NCBI GenBank assembly: GCA_035610365.1
Contig: CM069433.1
Coordinates: 57,092,487-57,156,486, forward strand
Direction of reading: 5' to 3'
From: Aquatica leii
Lineage: Eukaryota; Arthropoda; Insecta; Coleoptera; Lampyridae
Length of the DNA: 64,000 nt
Shown: positions 47,623-57,130 of the stretch, in pieces
How positions within the stretch are numbered: the first letter of the stretch is position 1
Layout of the letters: each line of letters opens with the position of its first letter
Program-made: the position numbers and the translations under genes
Notes under the pieces: generated by a model
What the model saw: only the letters and a program-made list of their open reading frames with translations
What the model was told of the DNA's origin: nothing
Database searches by the model: none

Positions 47623-48966
47623 ATGGCTTCTGAAAGTAAGGTAGAGATAAACAGACTATCACAAGACGAGTTGAAGTATGAACTTCTGATACGTGGATTT
47701 GAAAATGTCGGGACAGTGGCAGACATGCGTTCTGCGTTACGAGGGTTGTTTAAGACAGAGAAGTCCGGTGTTTCTTTTCCGTTTCCAGAGTATCCAGTAT
47801 CATTCGTTGATGATGTTAAGGCGGTAGAGGGAAAGTTAGTAGAACTTTCAGAGTTAATTAGTGGGTTAACTGTAGGAACAGCTCCAACGATTTCAAAGAA
47901 ATTCGCTTCGAAGTTTCAGCATGTTCTGGGTCGCTGTCAACGTTCAAAGCCTGATACTCCGGAAGACAAACAAAAGAAGCAAAGGCTGATACTTGAGTTA
48001 TTAAAATTAAACTCCGGTTACGACGAACGTTTTAAGCATATAAAGCGCAGTAGTTTAATTGCAGTCACGGCTCCTTTGGACGTGAGTATAGTAGCAGACG
48101 AGACACGTTCAGAGTCTCAGGACGAAGAGAGTTATTCTTCAGGCGCGGACGAAGTTGCTGAAGAAAATGTTTCAGTTGCAGGTGTAGCCAGTTACGTCAA
48201 GGGTATTCCAGTTTATAAGTGGGGTGTACACTTTTCGGGCAAACCTGGTGAATCAATAGGATCTTTTTTAGAGCGAGTAGAGGAACTCAGGAATGCTAGA
48301 GGTGTTTCGGTTTACGAACTTTTTCGTTCAGCATTAGATTTGTTTCGAGATGAGGCTTTAATTTGGTATCGCGCAAATCGTTCTAGTTTTACCAACTGGA
48401 AAGATTTATCTACAGCGTTGAAGTCGGAATTTCAACCACCGAACTACAACGAAGCGCTTTACGACGAGATTAAGCGACGCACACAAGGTAAAAATGAACC
48501 TATAGGAGTTTATTTTGCAAAGATGGATACATTGTTTAGCAGATTGGACACACCGGTGTCCGAAAATCTAAAAATTAACATTTTGTTGCGTAATGTATTA
48601 CCATGCTACCAACCACACTTGGCATTGGCGGACATCAAGTCTTTGGCAGAACTGAAATTGTATTGCAAACGTTTAGAGTACGCTAAAACGAACGTCGATG
48701 GTTTCTTACCTCCAACCAAGAGAACAGTTTTGCTCGAACCAGACTTGGCGTATGTAGAAACGCAGCTTACCAAAGAAGTGGCAGGAATGTCGTGTGCAGA
48801 ACAAGAGAAAAAAAGGGTTGTTTGTTTTAGGTGTAAACAACGAGGTCACTATGCTAGGGATTGTCCTCGAAAAGCAAGCGCTGCAAGCAAATGTGTTGGA
48901 TGTTGTACAGGAAAGAAACCACCCCGAGACGACACCACGTCGGGAAACGACCAAACGTTGCAGTAA
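47623..48966 (+). CDS. gag: Gag polyprotein of LTR retrotransposon
   Basis: 447 residues from ATG 47623 (MASESKVEIN), the first ATG after the primer site; the frame is open from slightly upstream but without ATG. The N-terminal 150 residues are basic and helical. The retrotransposon gag domain spans about residues 195-360: YKWGVHFSGKPGESIGSFLE, then ALIWYRANRSSFTNWKDL and a LRNVLPCYQPHL block. A single CCHC zinc knuckle, CFRCKQRGHYARDC, lies near residues 402-415. No stops or frameshifts. It would assemble the cytoplasmic particle and package the RNA. The last 45 codons overlap the pol frame, and a slippery heptamer at 48942-48948 lies 15 nt before the stop codon. Confidence 0.93.
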   Translation: MASESKVEINRLSQDELKYELLIRGFENVGTVADMRSALRGLFKTEKSGVSFPFPEYPVSFVDDVKAVEGKLVELSELISGLTVGTAPTISKKFASKFQHVLGRCQRSKPDTPEDKQKKQRLILELLKLNSGYDERFKHIKRSSLIAVTAPLDVSIVADETRSESQDEESYSSGADEVAEENVSVAGVASYVKGIPVYKWGVHFSGKPGESIGSFLERVEELRNARGVSVYELFRSALDLFRDEALIWYRANRSSFTNWKDLSTALKSEFQPPNYNEALYDEIKRRTQGKNEPIGVYFAKMDTLFSRLDTPVSENLKINILLRNVLPCYQPHLALADIKSLAELKLYCKRLEYAKTNVDGFLPPTKRTVLLEPDLAYVETQLTKEVAGMSCAEQEKKRVVCFRCKQRGHYARDCPRKASAASKCVGCCTGKKPPRDDTTSGNDQTLQ

Positions 48967-51020
48967 AAAGACGGAATGCTGTTACGTTTCCGGAAGATCC
49001 GTCAATATCTAAAAGAAACAAAGCCATATTAGATTATGTGTTAACTCAGGCGGAAGGAGACGAGAGACCGTATCTTACAATAGAAGTGTTAGGTTTTAAA
49101 GTTTGCGGGTTGCTAGATTCTGGTGCCACACATACGATTCTTGGTACTCCCGGATTGGAACTGATGCAGCAGTTAGGTTTGAAGTTGTCTAGAAACAAAA
49201 CGACTAGGGTTACTTTGGCAAATGGCAAAACATGCGGTAGTGTAGGCACTATGTTAGTACCAGTTCAGTTACTAGGCAAGGTTGCGGTTGTCGAGATGAT
49301 TGTTGTACCAGGTCTATCACATTCATTAATTTTAAGAACCGATTTTTGGAAGCAGTTTTCTGTTGTACCTGATTTGCGACGAGGGGTATGGAATTTCTCT
49401 GAAGCCCAACCGAAGACTAAGATTTCATCATTGGAGACAGTAGTCGAACATAATCAGCTGGCCGAACTAAATGATTTGGTTAGGAAACATTTTAGGCTAG
49501 CGGGAAAAGAGTTAACATGTACAGATTTGGTCGAACATGTTATTGAAACAGACTCACCACCAATCAAACAAAGGTATTATCCAGTTTCTCCAGCTGTACA
49601 GAAGTGTATAGATGCCGAAGTTGAACAGATGTTGAAAGATGGGATAATTGAGAGGTCAAAGTCTGCGTGGTCGTCACCGATCCTTTTAGTTAAGAAGAAG
49701 GATGGTTCGTATCGTTTCTGCGTCGATTTCAGAAAGTTAAATGCGGTAACAAAACGAGATGCTTACCCACTACCGTACATTTCGTCCATATTAGAACGTC
49801 TACGAGACGCAAAATACATATCGTCTCTCGACATAAAGTCGGCACATTGGCAAGTCCCGGTTGCAGAATCATCAAGAGATTTTCTTTCGTTTACTGTTCC
49901 TGGACGAGGCTTGTTCAGATTTAGAAGGATGCCATTTGGTTTGCATAACGCCCCGGCTACATGGCAAAGATTAATAGATAGAGTATTAGGCCCCGAGCTA
50001 GAACCATATGTATTTGTCTATTTAGACGACATCATTGTTGTCACACCCACCTTTGAAAAGCATCTCCAAACGCTGCAGGAAGTTTTCACAAGACTTCAGA
50101 ATGCCAACTTAAAACTTTCGGAAGAAAAGTGTCAGTTTTGCCGGAAAGAGTTGAAGTACTTGGGATATCTAGTAACAGACCGTGGTATTCATGTTGATCC
50201 AGACAAAGTGCAGGCTATCTTGAATCTTCCTAATCCAAAGAACGTTAGCGAGGTGAGACGTATTATCGGCATGACGAGTTGGTATCGTAAATTCGTACCA
50301 AACTATGCAATTGAAGAACAAATATTTCTAGTGTTCGGTGTACCACAAACTATAATTACCGATAATGGAGTACAGTTCGCTAGTAGCAAGTTTAAAGAGA
50401 TGTGCCAGATGTACTCTGTACAACGTAAAACGACCGCTTTGTATCATCCTCAAGCCAATCCTATAGAAAGGGTCAATAAGGTGATGAAGACTATGCTAAT
50501 GGCTTACCTGAAGGATAATCAGCGTGAATGGGACTGTCACCTTCCCAGAATCGGTGCTGCGATTCGTACAGCCAAGCATGAGGTAACCGGTTATTCACCC
50601 TACCGACTTCTCTTTGGCCGAGAACAGGTCCTTACGGGCACAGAATATAAACGTAAAGTGGACGTTGAAGAAAACCTTACCTACGTACGTGATGTACAGA
50701 TAGAACGAACTGGTAATTTATCGAAGTTATTTGCGGATGTTCGAACTCGACTCATAAAGGCATATGAGAGGAATAAGCACTACTACGACCTCAGACGTAG
50801 AGATGTCACATATGATGTTGGTGAACAGGTTCTTCGTCGTAACTTTGCATTGTCGAATGCCACAAAATATTTCTCTGCGAAGTTAGCTCCAAGATTTGTT
50901 GGTCCCTTTATGATAGCTAAAAGATTGTCTCCTTGGACGTACGAGCTGCGAAACGACAGAGGGAAAAATTGTGGAGTTTGGAACGTCAAAGACCTGAAAC
51001 CATTCCATACCAGTGAGTAA
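48831..51020 (+). CDS. pol: Pol polyprotein: protease, RT, truncated integrase; RNase H deleted
   Basis: Frame -1 to gag, open from 48831 after a TAG at 48828; probably made only as a Gag-Pol fusion through the heptamer at 48942. Protease: LLDSGATHTILG near 49115, with the catalytic D-S-G. RT: DGIIERSKSAWSSPILLVKK, FCVDFRKLNAV, then RMPFGLHNAPATW and FVYLDDIIV (YLDD near 50020), and the thumb to TSWYRKFVPNYA near 50309. There the protein jumps directly to IEEQIFLVFGVPQTIITDNG of integrase (second catalytic Asp), then PIERVNK (Glu) and the GPF/Y C-terminal domain with FVGPFMI. The missing part comprises RNase H, the integrase HHCC zinc finger and the first catalytic Asp. The join is in frame. 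About 730 residues compared with well over 1000 in complete relatives. RT may fold; integrase cannot work. Confidence 0.93.
48942..48948 (+). promoter_or_regulatory. Candidate -1 ribosomal frameshift site G_GGA_AAC
   Basis: GGGAAAC in the gag reading frame as G-GGA-AAC, the X-XXY-YYZ form used by several retroviruses. It lies in the gag/pol overlap (pol frame open from 48831; gag stop at 48964). A stem candidate AAACGT (48953-48958) with ACGTTT (48984-48989) starts 4 nt downstream. Confidence 0.75.
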
Positions 51021-51146
51021 GAAGTTGGAAGTATTTTTTTGTTTTCTTTTTATTGCTTCGATTAGATCGAATTTCTTAAGTTACTTAGTTAGTTTAGAAT
51101 TAGGTTAGCATATAGTAGGGTTACGCAATAACGAGTTTTGCGTCCT

Positions 51147-51162
51147 GGAAGAAAAAGGGGAA
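51147..51162 (+). other. Polypurine tract
   Basis: GGAAGAAAAAGGGGAA directly before the 3' LTR; primer for plus-strand synthesis. Confidence 0.85.
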
Positions 51163-52593
51163 TGTAACGTGTTAAAAATCCAAACGCCGAAGTATAGGCA
51201 ACTTAACGTGCTGGGAATTTTTATAGTGACCTATTGGTGACCCTTTGATATATTATCACTGTTATCACAAAGGAATTCTTCACTTTCTCCAAAAATACGC
51301 ATTCGAAAGGTTGTTGCATTTTACCTGTGTGTAAGAATATTGGCGGCATAAAGTCAATTAGTTGGCTGGTATTCGAATATTGATACCTGGGCTAATAGAC
51401 TCCTACGGGGAATTAAGCAGCTATAATCTACAATTAAATAAAAGCATTAGTGGTAATAACGAACCTTATGCTTACGGTTAGCGAACCGGATTTCAAACAC
51501 AGGGCAACATCATACGATAATTGGAGTCCCCAACAACATCGTGGGTAAGTGTGATTTTGTACCACCAAGTCTCCACCTTCGGTATATTTATATGACAAAA
51601 AAAAAATTAGGGAACTACCACCGGGTTCCAGCAGCAGTTCCGGACGTAAACAGGGTGTCGGACTACCCCCTTATCTGCTCGTTCCACCTCGGACACAGTC
51701 ACCACCAGCTGCGATACCCTACAACAAACAAGATAAGTTTAGTTTAAGACAAGTTCGATTTGATTTCTTTTGTTAGCTGTAAGTTCAATAATTAGTTTAG
51801 TCCATAAATATAATAATATTGTACATTGGTTTCACCTACCTGAGATACCACCGTGGGTTTCTTTTTTTGCGTAAATTCATATCGCTGCAGGTATTTGAAG
51901 GCAGACCGATTGTACGAGTTTAAGTTTACTTACGATAGGAAGCAATTGCTCGCTGTCGGTGAGGGGAAACGACCTGTCAGTTAGGGGGCAGCTTTTGGGG
52001 GAGATCGTAGTGCTGATCTCGAATTCACTTAGGTGCTCTTACAGCCATTTTTACCTCGAGACAACGCGAACAACCCTCATAATTTTTTAAAAAAAACCGC
52101 GCGGCACAATACATAATTCATAACCTTAAGTAAAAAGGGTTAACACGAGCATGCGTGTATTTTTGCTGGTGGGCGAAACCTCTACAAATAAACATAATTC
52201 ATACAAAGGGGATGATGATTCTTTCGTTTTTTTTTGTTATTAAACTTTAGTTCGTAACTTATTTATTCTTCTTTGTACAATATAAAATAGTAAACAGGAT
52301 TAAATACAGGGGAGAGTTTTATTAAAAACTGGAGAAACTGCTGACCTCGTCTTTTTCCTTCTTTTTTTTTTACGGTGCCTAGTTCTAGTGTCGATAGGAG
52401 TTCTGGGTTGATCCTAGCCTTCTCCGTGGCCGGTTGTTTAACCCAGTGGCGCCTCCCGGAAATTTAGCTAATTTTGTATTAATAAATCGACAATCGGTAC
52501 TCACCCCACTCCCGATGTTTGCTAGTCGTGGATAGAGGCCAGGAGACGATACTAGAGCTAATTGGCAGTTTATATAGTTCAAAGTTAGTTACA
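51163..52593 (+). repeat. 3' LTR (1431 bp)
   Basis: About 99.5% identical to 45997-47497 outside gaps; lacks 67 bp after GGCAGACCG (junction near 51909). Ends GTTACA followed by AAAT. Confidence 0.95.
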
Positions 52594-52997
52594 AAATCTA
52601 AAACGTATTCTCGCATTACAAAAATCAAAATCAAAAAACGTAATTGCACGCGTATCCAAACAAATTTTTGTATCTATCAAGAAAATTACGTAGACAAAAC
52701 ATCGTAACAAAAGAAAAAAATTAAAACGCAAATAACAAAGTCACACATCATGCGTAAAGAACAAAGAAAAGACTTACCCCTATCTAATTACAGATTTTTC
52801 TATAGTAACGACAATCGCATAATAACAAATCACAACGAAAAACGAATAATCACGTAACAACAAAGGCCACACCACTTTCAAATTTAATTGTGACTAATTC
52901 CCACACTTGGAAGTCTTTTGGCGGCGAATTGCCGTCCCAAAAAAGAATTGCGTAACACAAAAAGATTTACATACACAATGAATACAAACATGTTAGT

Positions 52998-53420
52998 TCA
53001 GAAGTATTTCATCGAAAAAAATGTGCTTGTTACGCAATATAACAATAAATTAATAAACATAATTAACAGTATTAAACTCAATTCAGACAAGTGTTTAAAC
53101 CAAATGTTTAAATAAACCGACATTTTGTTCTCTACAAACTGCTTAACACTTAACGAAAGAAAGCTTGACTCTGGCCAACTTATCTTGCTCAATTGAAACA
53201 AATGCCTGAGCTATTCTATTTTGCATATCTTCAATAGCCGTTGGAGAAACTACGTAATTTTTAAGGTAACCCTATCAGAATTGGTGTTAAAAGAACTTAC
53301 CACGTAATGGTACGCCTTAGTCCAAACCCAACGACGAGGATGAGTCCGGTCTAAAATTCGACAATAATTATATTATTATGCACAGAGGTATCAAATAACA
53401 TTGAAAGATTGTCTTGGAAA
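52998..53420 (-). pseudogene. mariner-like transposase 3' fragment, copy A
   Basis: Minus strand; diverged duplicate of copy B. It reads RILDRTHPRRWVWTK near 53345, then a region homologous to the SLTPxDFF block but with a deletion, and the C-terminal tail (FVENKM text) near 53100-53200. It lies 474 bp to the left of copy B in direct orientation. Confidence 0.7.
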
Positions 53421-53505
53421 AACTGCAAATATTCCTAATTGTTCAACATGTTATTGAGGAAAAATGAACCGATTGCACAATTGTCAAGAATTCCTCCTCA
53501 CACAT

Positions 53506-54216
53506 TTAAGGGCCATCGATTTTCAAATAAAATAAATTAATAAACATTATTAAAAATATTAAACACAATTGAGAAACATGTTTAAGTAATTCGTCATTTT
53601 GTTCTCTACAAACTGCCTCACGCTTAACAAAAGAAAGTTTGACTCTGGCTAACTTATCTTGCTCAGTTAAAACAAATGCTTGACTTATTCTATTTTGCAT
53701 ATTCTCAATAGCCATTTGAGGAACTGAAACTTGTTTTTTAACGTAACCTCATGAAAAATAGTCTATTGGTGTTAAACCTGTGGTACGTGCAGGCCATTTA
53801 GTAGTACCACTTCGTCCAATCCAACAACGAGGATATGCCCGGTTTAAGGACTGACAAACAATTCTATTATTATGCACAGAAGCACCGTCAGGTTGCAACC
53901 ACTAAATAAAATATTATTAAAAAATGACCACTTTCTTTCACAAGGGCACTCATTCAATTTAAAAATTCACTCTATTTTGAAAATATTTGCCATGTATTTC
54001 TTGATGTAGTTCTATATGGTAAGGGTAGAATTTCTGCTTTAATATAATTCTACTCACAGTACTTTTGGATAAGTCAGTTTCAGTGTTAACTTCTTGCTGT
54101 TTATTTCTGGATTTTCTTAAAATTTTAATTAACAATTGTAACACATTTTTCTCACTTACTCGACCATCAAACATTTTTTTACTAGCGTGATATAGGTACA
54201 GTACTAGTTGCTGCAA
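53506..54216 (-). pseudogene. mariner-like transposase relic, copy B
   Basis: From 54216 down: EVNTETDLSKSTVSRIILKQ, then KFYPYHIELHQEIHGKYFQN (N-terminal HTH and linker, in family order). The middle with the first catalytic Asp is gone. Then QPDGASVHNNRIVCQSL (second Asp; family QQDGAPAH) near 53880, YPRCWIGRSGTTKWPARTTG near 53830-53780, LTPIDYF (third Asp) and the tail MAIENMQNRISQAFVLTEQD near 53715. Several frameshifts. The lineage differs from the mariner-like elements at 19698 and 24505. Confidence 0.8.
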
Positions 54217-54439
54217 GCCTTTTTGCTACTTTCAGCAGAATATGGTTTCTTCGAATTCTTGCATTTTGCAAATTTTTGTTAGTAAATGTATCTTGCTAAC
54301 AAAGGATTTTGTTGGCCTTACTAATACAATATACCATGTTTATTAATTTTTCGCGTATGAAATTCAGGATTAACAAATTTTTAAAAACTATTCTAATGCC
54401 TACCAATGTTGGAACAACAATTGTTTTAAATTTATTAAC

Positions 54440-54805
54440 AGCAGCCTATGTTGTTTTGAATCGTTTTTTACAATAAACCATACAAATGATTACATCATTG
54501 GAAAGCTTATAAAAATAGATTTTAACGATGAAAAGAATACAGTGTGTTCTATTTAAAATCAACTGAGTTATTTATGGTTAGACACACCCTGTATACGGTA
54601 CTTCAAATTGGTAGATCAATAAGTACTTGAATGAAATTTTGACGATGGCGTCTTTTCACTGGTTTTTTTACCATAAAATCTAAACAGGGCATAAGTTGCC
54701 TATAAAATTTCAAGTCGTTTGAATCAGAATCAATATTTATGATGCAAAAACATCGGGGAATTGCATTAAAAAAATTATAAGTTTGGTTTTTGCTATTGAA
54801 ATAAG
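54440..54805 (-). repeat. Right inverted arm
   Basis: Inverted partner of 44940-45300. Contains ACACCCTGTATAC at 54587-54599, a mariner-type terminus followed by TA. Confidence 0.7.
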
Positions 54806-56109
54806 TTTTGCTTAAATTATAATGTATTTTGCAAAAATACTAAAATATGAATACATATAATCATGTTTCTGTAGTGGACTATAAATTTTATCTGCAACTG
54901 ATTTTGATCTAATTTTTTTAAAACAAGTTTTTTGAAGTATCGGACCAGACGTTAAATACTATTTCTAAAACTAAATAATATTATAGTATATATGCGATTT
55001 TTAAGTTGTAAGCGTTTTAAAGTTAGTACTCTTTTTGTATACTTTTAATAATGCCAAACACCGCACGAATCCTTACTAAATTTCATTCTATCTGGAGACT
55101 TATAGATACCACATAAGAAAAAAATGTAAAGAAGTTATCGTGAAATAGTATATACTTCAACGAGTGTAGAATGCTGACTATTATTCACGTGGATGAAGTT
55201 TCCACCACGAGCGAGCGCATCTATGTGAACAATAACCATTCTACGCAAGTAAAAGACTATGCTTTTTCTTACGACTATGCGACATATACCTAAAGTTTTT
55301 AACACCAATCGTTAATTAACAATTTAAATAAACTAATAAATTTGTTACTATTATTATTAGATTGTCTTCATTCCATAAATATATAAATTTGAGTATTCTG
55401 AATTTTTCGACAATAAATACATCCAAATTTTGGAAGACGTACATGTTATATAATTATCACTATAGATACTAACATCTATTGTAAGTATTGGTAATAATAA
55501 GAATTATGCGCAACAACAGCAGTAAATTATTGGTGTATTTGACATTACAAATAATCGTTATATTTGAAGTTTCAAACGACAACTTAGCATAAGGTTGCTA
55601 AGATATGCTTGATTTGTTACTTTTAAATCACATTGATTTAACCTCACAGTTAAAGGTGAGTAATTATAACTAAGTCAACTGCAAATAGTGAAACAACTTA
55701 TCTAGTCCAGTACAGGCATATGGTGGTTGGAGGGGTTACGCCTAGTAGATTGGACAGGTTGGATGTTCCGAGCAGGTTTCCTTCGTAGATTTATATGTGT
55801 CATACTGTAGAAGGAGGTAATTGGTCGAACCTCTTAATTTATATCCATACAACTTAACGGAACCAACGTCCCAATACAACGTCTACGGCGAAGAAGCTAA
55901 AACGTCTAATTAGATCAATTAAATTGTACCAATCAAGTTCGTAAATTATGGTATTTGAAAGTACTATTTACTATATTGAACTTAAGTGGGTTTTGGTCTC
56001 TGATGTACGAGCTAAAAGGTAGAAGGTGACAATGCGATGGAAAGTTCTAAAGATCTCTTACGATAATCAGTGTAATACACAATAATTGTTCTAAAAAACT
56101 GAATTATAG
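54806..56109. other. AT-rich spacer with one hairpin and a weak exon-like stretch
   Basis: Hairpin at 55162-55246. 55711-55778 is GC-richer and could be a small exon (AG before, GT after), reading HMVVGGVTPSRLDRLDVPS; see findings. Confidence 0.4.
55162..55246. repeat. CpG-rich interrupted palindrome (hairpin)
   Basis: Left arm GTGTAGAATG...ATTATTCACGTGGATGA pairs with right arm GCATCTATGTGAACAATAACC and CATTCTACGC. The loop contains CCACGAGCGAGCG. Confidence 0.75.
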
Positions 56110-56238
56110 GTCGTCTCTCTCCGGCCAATTCTGCATTACAGCAGCAATTAAGCAAATCATTGAAAGTACCAGAGGAGGATCAATCCAAACAGGAAATGAC
56201 TCCTTTCCTTCCCCAATTCAAAAAGGAGTTACGTTCCG
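56110..56238 (+). CDS. Candidate internal exon of a host gene
   Basis: 129 bp preceded by TTATAG and followed by GTAATA, with clearly higher GC than the flanks. One frame gives SPANSALQQQLSKSLKVPEE, then FLPQFKKELRS, a hydrophilic, helix-prone text; a second frame is also fully open (ITAAIKQIIESTRGG). The length is a multiple of three, so the exon would keep the frame if skipped. No TE family was recognised in it. I do not recognise the protein. Whether it is transcribed cannot be told from sequence alone. Confidence 0.4.
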
Positions 56239-56593
56239 GTAATAACACTTAAATATTCAAATGTCCGCCAATAAAACAAAACCAAAATACAAGGTTTGTA
56301 ACAATAAAGTATAGATGACGCAAATCTGAATTCAATTTTTTGCAGTTTAAATTTTAAGCGTGTTACAGAACAATCTTGATCACTGTACAAACATCTCGTT
56401 TTAATTTAATCATTAAACACAATTGTGATAACCACAATTAGCATGACTTTTTAACAAATCTTTTATTGAAAAATTTACAAAATAGAAAAGTAAACATATA
56501 CTCATTTCGGTACCAAATACAACACATTGTATTTATCTCTTATTTATTTAATGACATATAATATGACCGAGGTCAATAACTGATTAATCAACG

Positions 56594-57118
56594 TTACCTA
56601 AAGATTTCTTCAGTTTCCCAGTCATCCTCATCTGAATCATCATTATTTATTATAAACGTCAAACTTTATCAACTAAACCATCTACTTTCCACATTTTTTC
56701 ACAAAAAATGTAACACACCATTGCGCTGCTATTCTGAATCTTCATTTGTTACGTCAGAAAATTTATTTCTTATTATTGCATTTAGCGTTATTGTTTCTCA
56801 GTTTTCTTAAATAACGCCAAGCTACAATATTATTTCGTTCCATTAAAAGTTTATGTGTATTACAGCATTTCTTGTAATGGAATCCCAGTTTTAAAAAACA
56901 CCTTTGTAAAGTTTTACATTTTTCTATGCAGTTGACTGTGTTTTTCATTTTTTCTACTAATAATTTAACTGTTGATACTCAGTTTCTTTACAAATTTTCT
57001 TAATAAAACTCAACGATTTTCCTGTTGCGGTACCAGGAAGTTTAGAATCGTTTTCAATTAAATTGAGAAGCTACTTGTTATTTATGAAAAAATCGATGAC
57101 ATTACTAATAACGTTCTG
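56594..57118 (-). pseudogene. DDE_3-type transposase relic, copy 3, core deleted
   Basis: From 57118 down: NVISNVIDFF, then KLPGTATGKSLSFIKKICKE (N-terminal HTH), then an open stretch 56948-56763 with CKTLQRCFLKLGFHYKKCCN and LMERNNIVAWRYLRKLR, which matches the family's LGF.(Y/W)(R/K)K....ER.DIVAWR block between HTH and catalytic domain. The catalytic DDE region is missing. The acidic C-terminus DDSDEDDWETEEIFR and a TAA at 56594-56596 close the relic. The same family as 31217-32539 and 36560-37300. Confidence 0.7.
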
Positions 57119-57130
57119 TGTTTCGGAATA

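Larger units (their letters stand above)
45997..52593 (+). mobile_element. Young Ty3/gypsy LTR retrotransposon with internally deleted pol
   Basis: 6597 bp with TG...CA LTRs, an AAAT duplication, a tRNA-Lys primer site at 47501, gag, pol and a purine tract at 51147-51162. The LTRs differ by only about five substitutions, some homopolymer length changes and one 67-bp deletion. Gag is intact. Pol is one open frame but lacks RNase H and the first part of integrase. No envelope gene lies between pol and the 3' LTR (only about 140 bp remain). Everything is on the plus strand. Could be mobilised only with help from a complete relative. Confidence 0.95.
44940..54805. mobile_element. Composite: long inverted arms enclosing mariner remnants and an LTR retrotransposon
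   Basis: 44940-45300 and 54440-54805 are inverted copies of each other (diverged but co-linear). They share TTTATTGTAAAAAAC, ATAACTCAG, TTCATTCAA, TGTTTAGATTTTATGGT and TTCTGATT blocks. A CAGGGTGT mariner-type terminus preceded by TA sits inside the right arm (54588-54597), with a decayed partner in the left arm (about 45142). Minus-strand mariner transposase pieces lie inside (52998-54216). Subtracting the inserted LTR element and one TSD leaves about 3.26 kb. Either this is one DNA transposon with long TIRs, or two opposed copies of one repeat around a mariner element. Confidence 0.6.
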
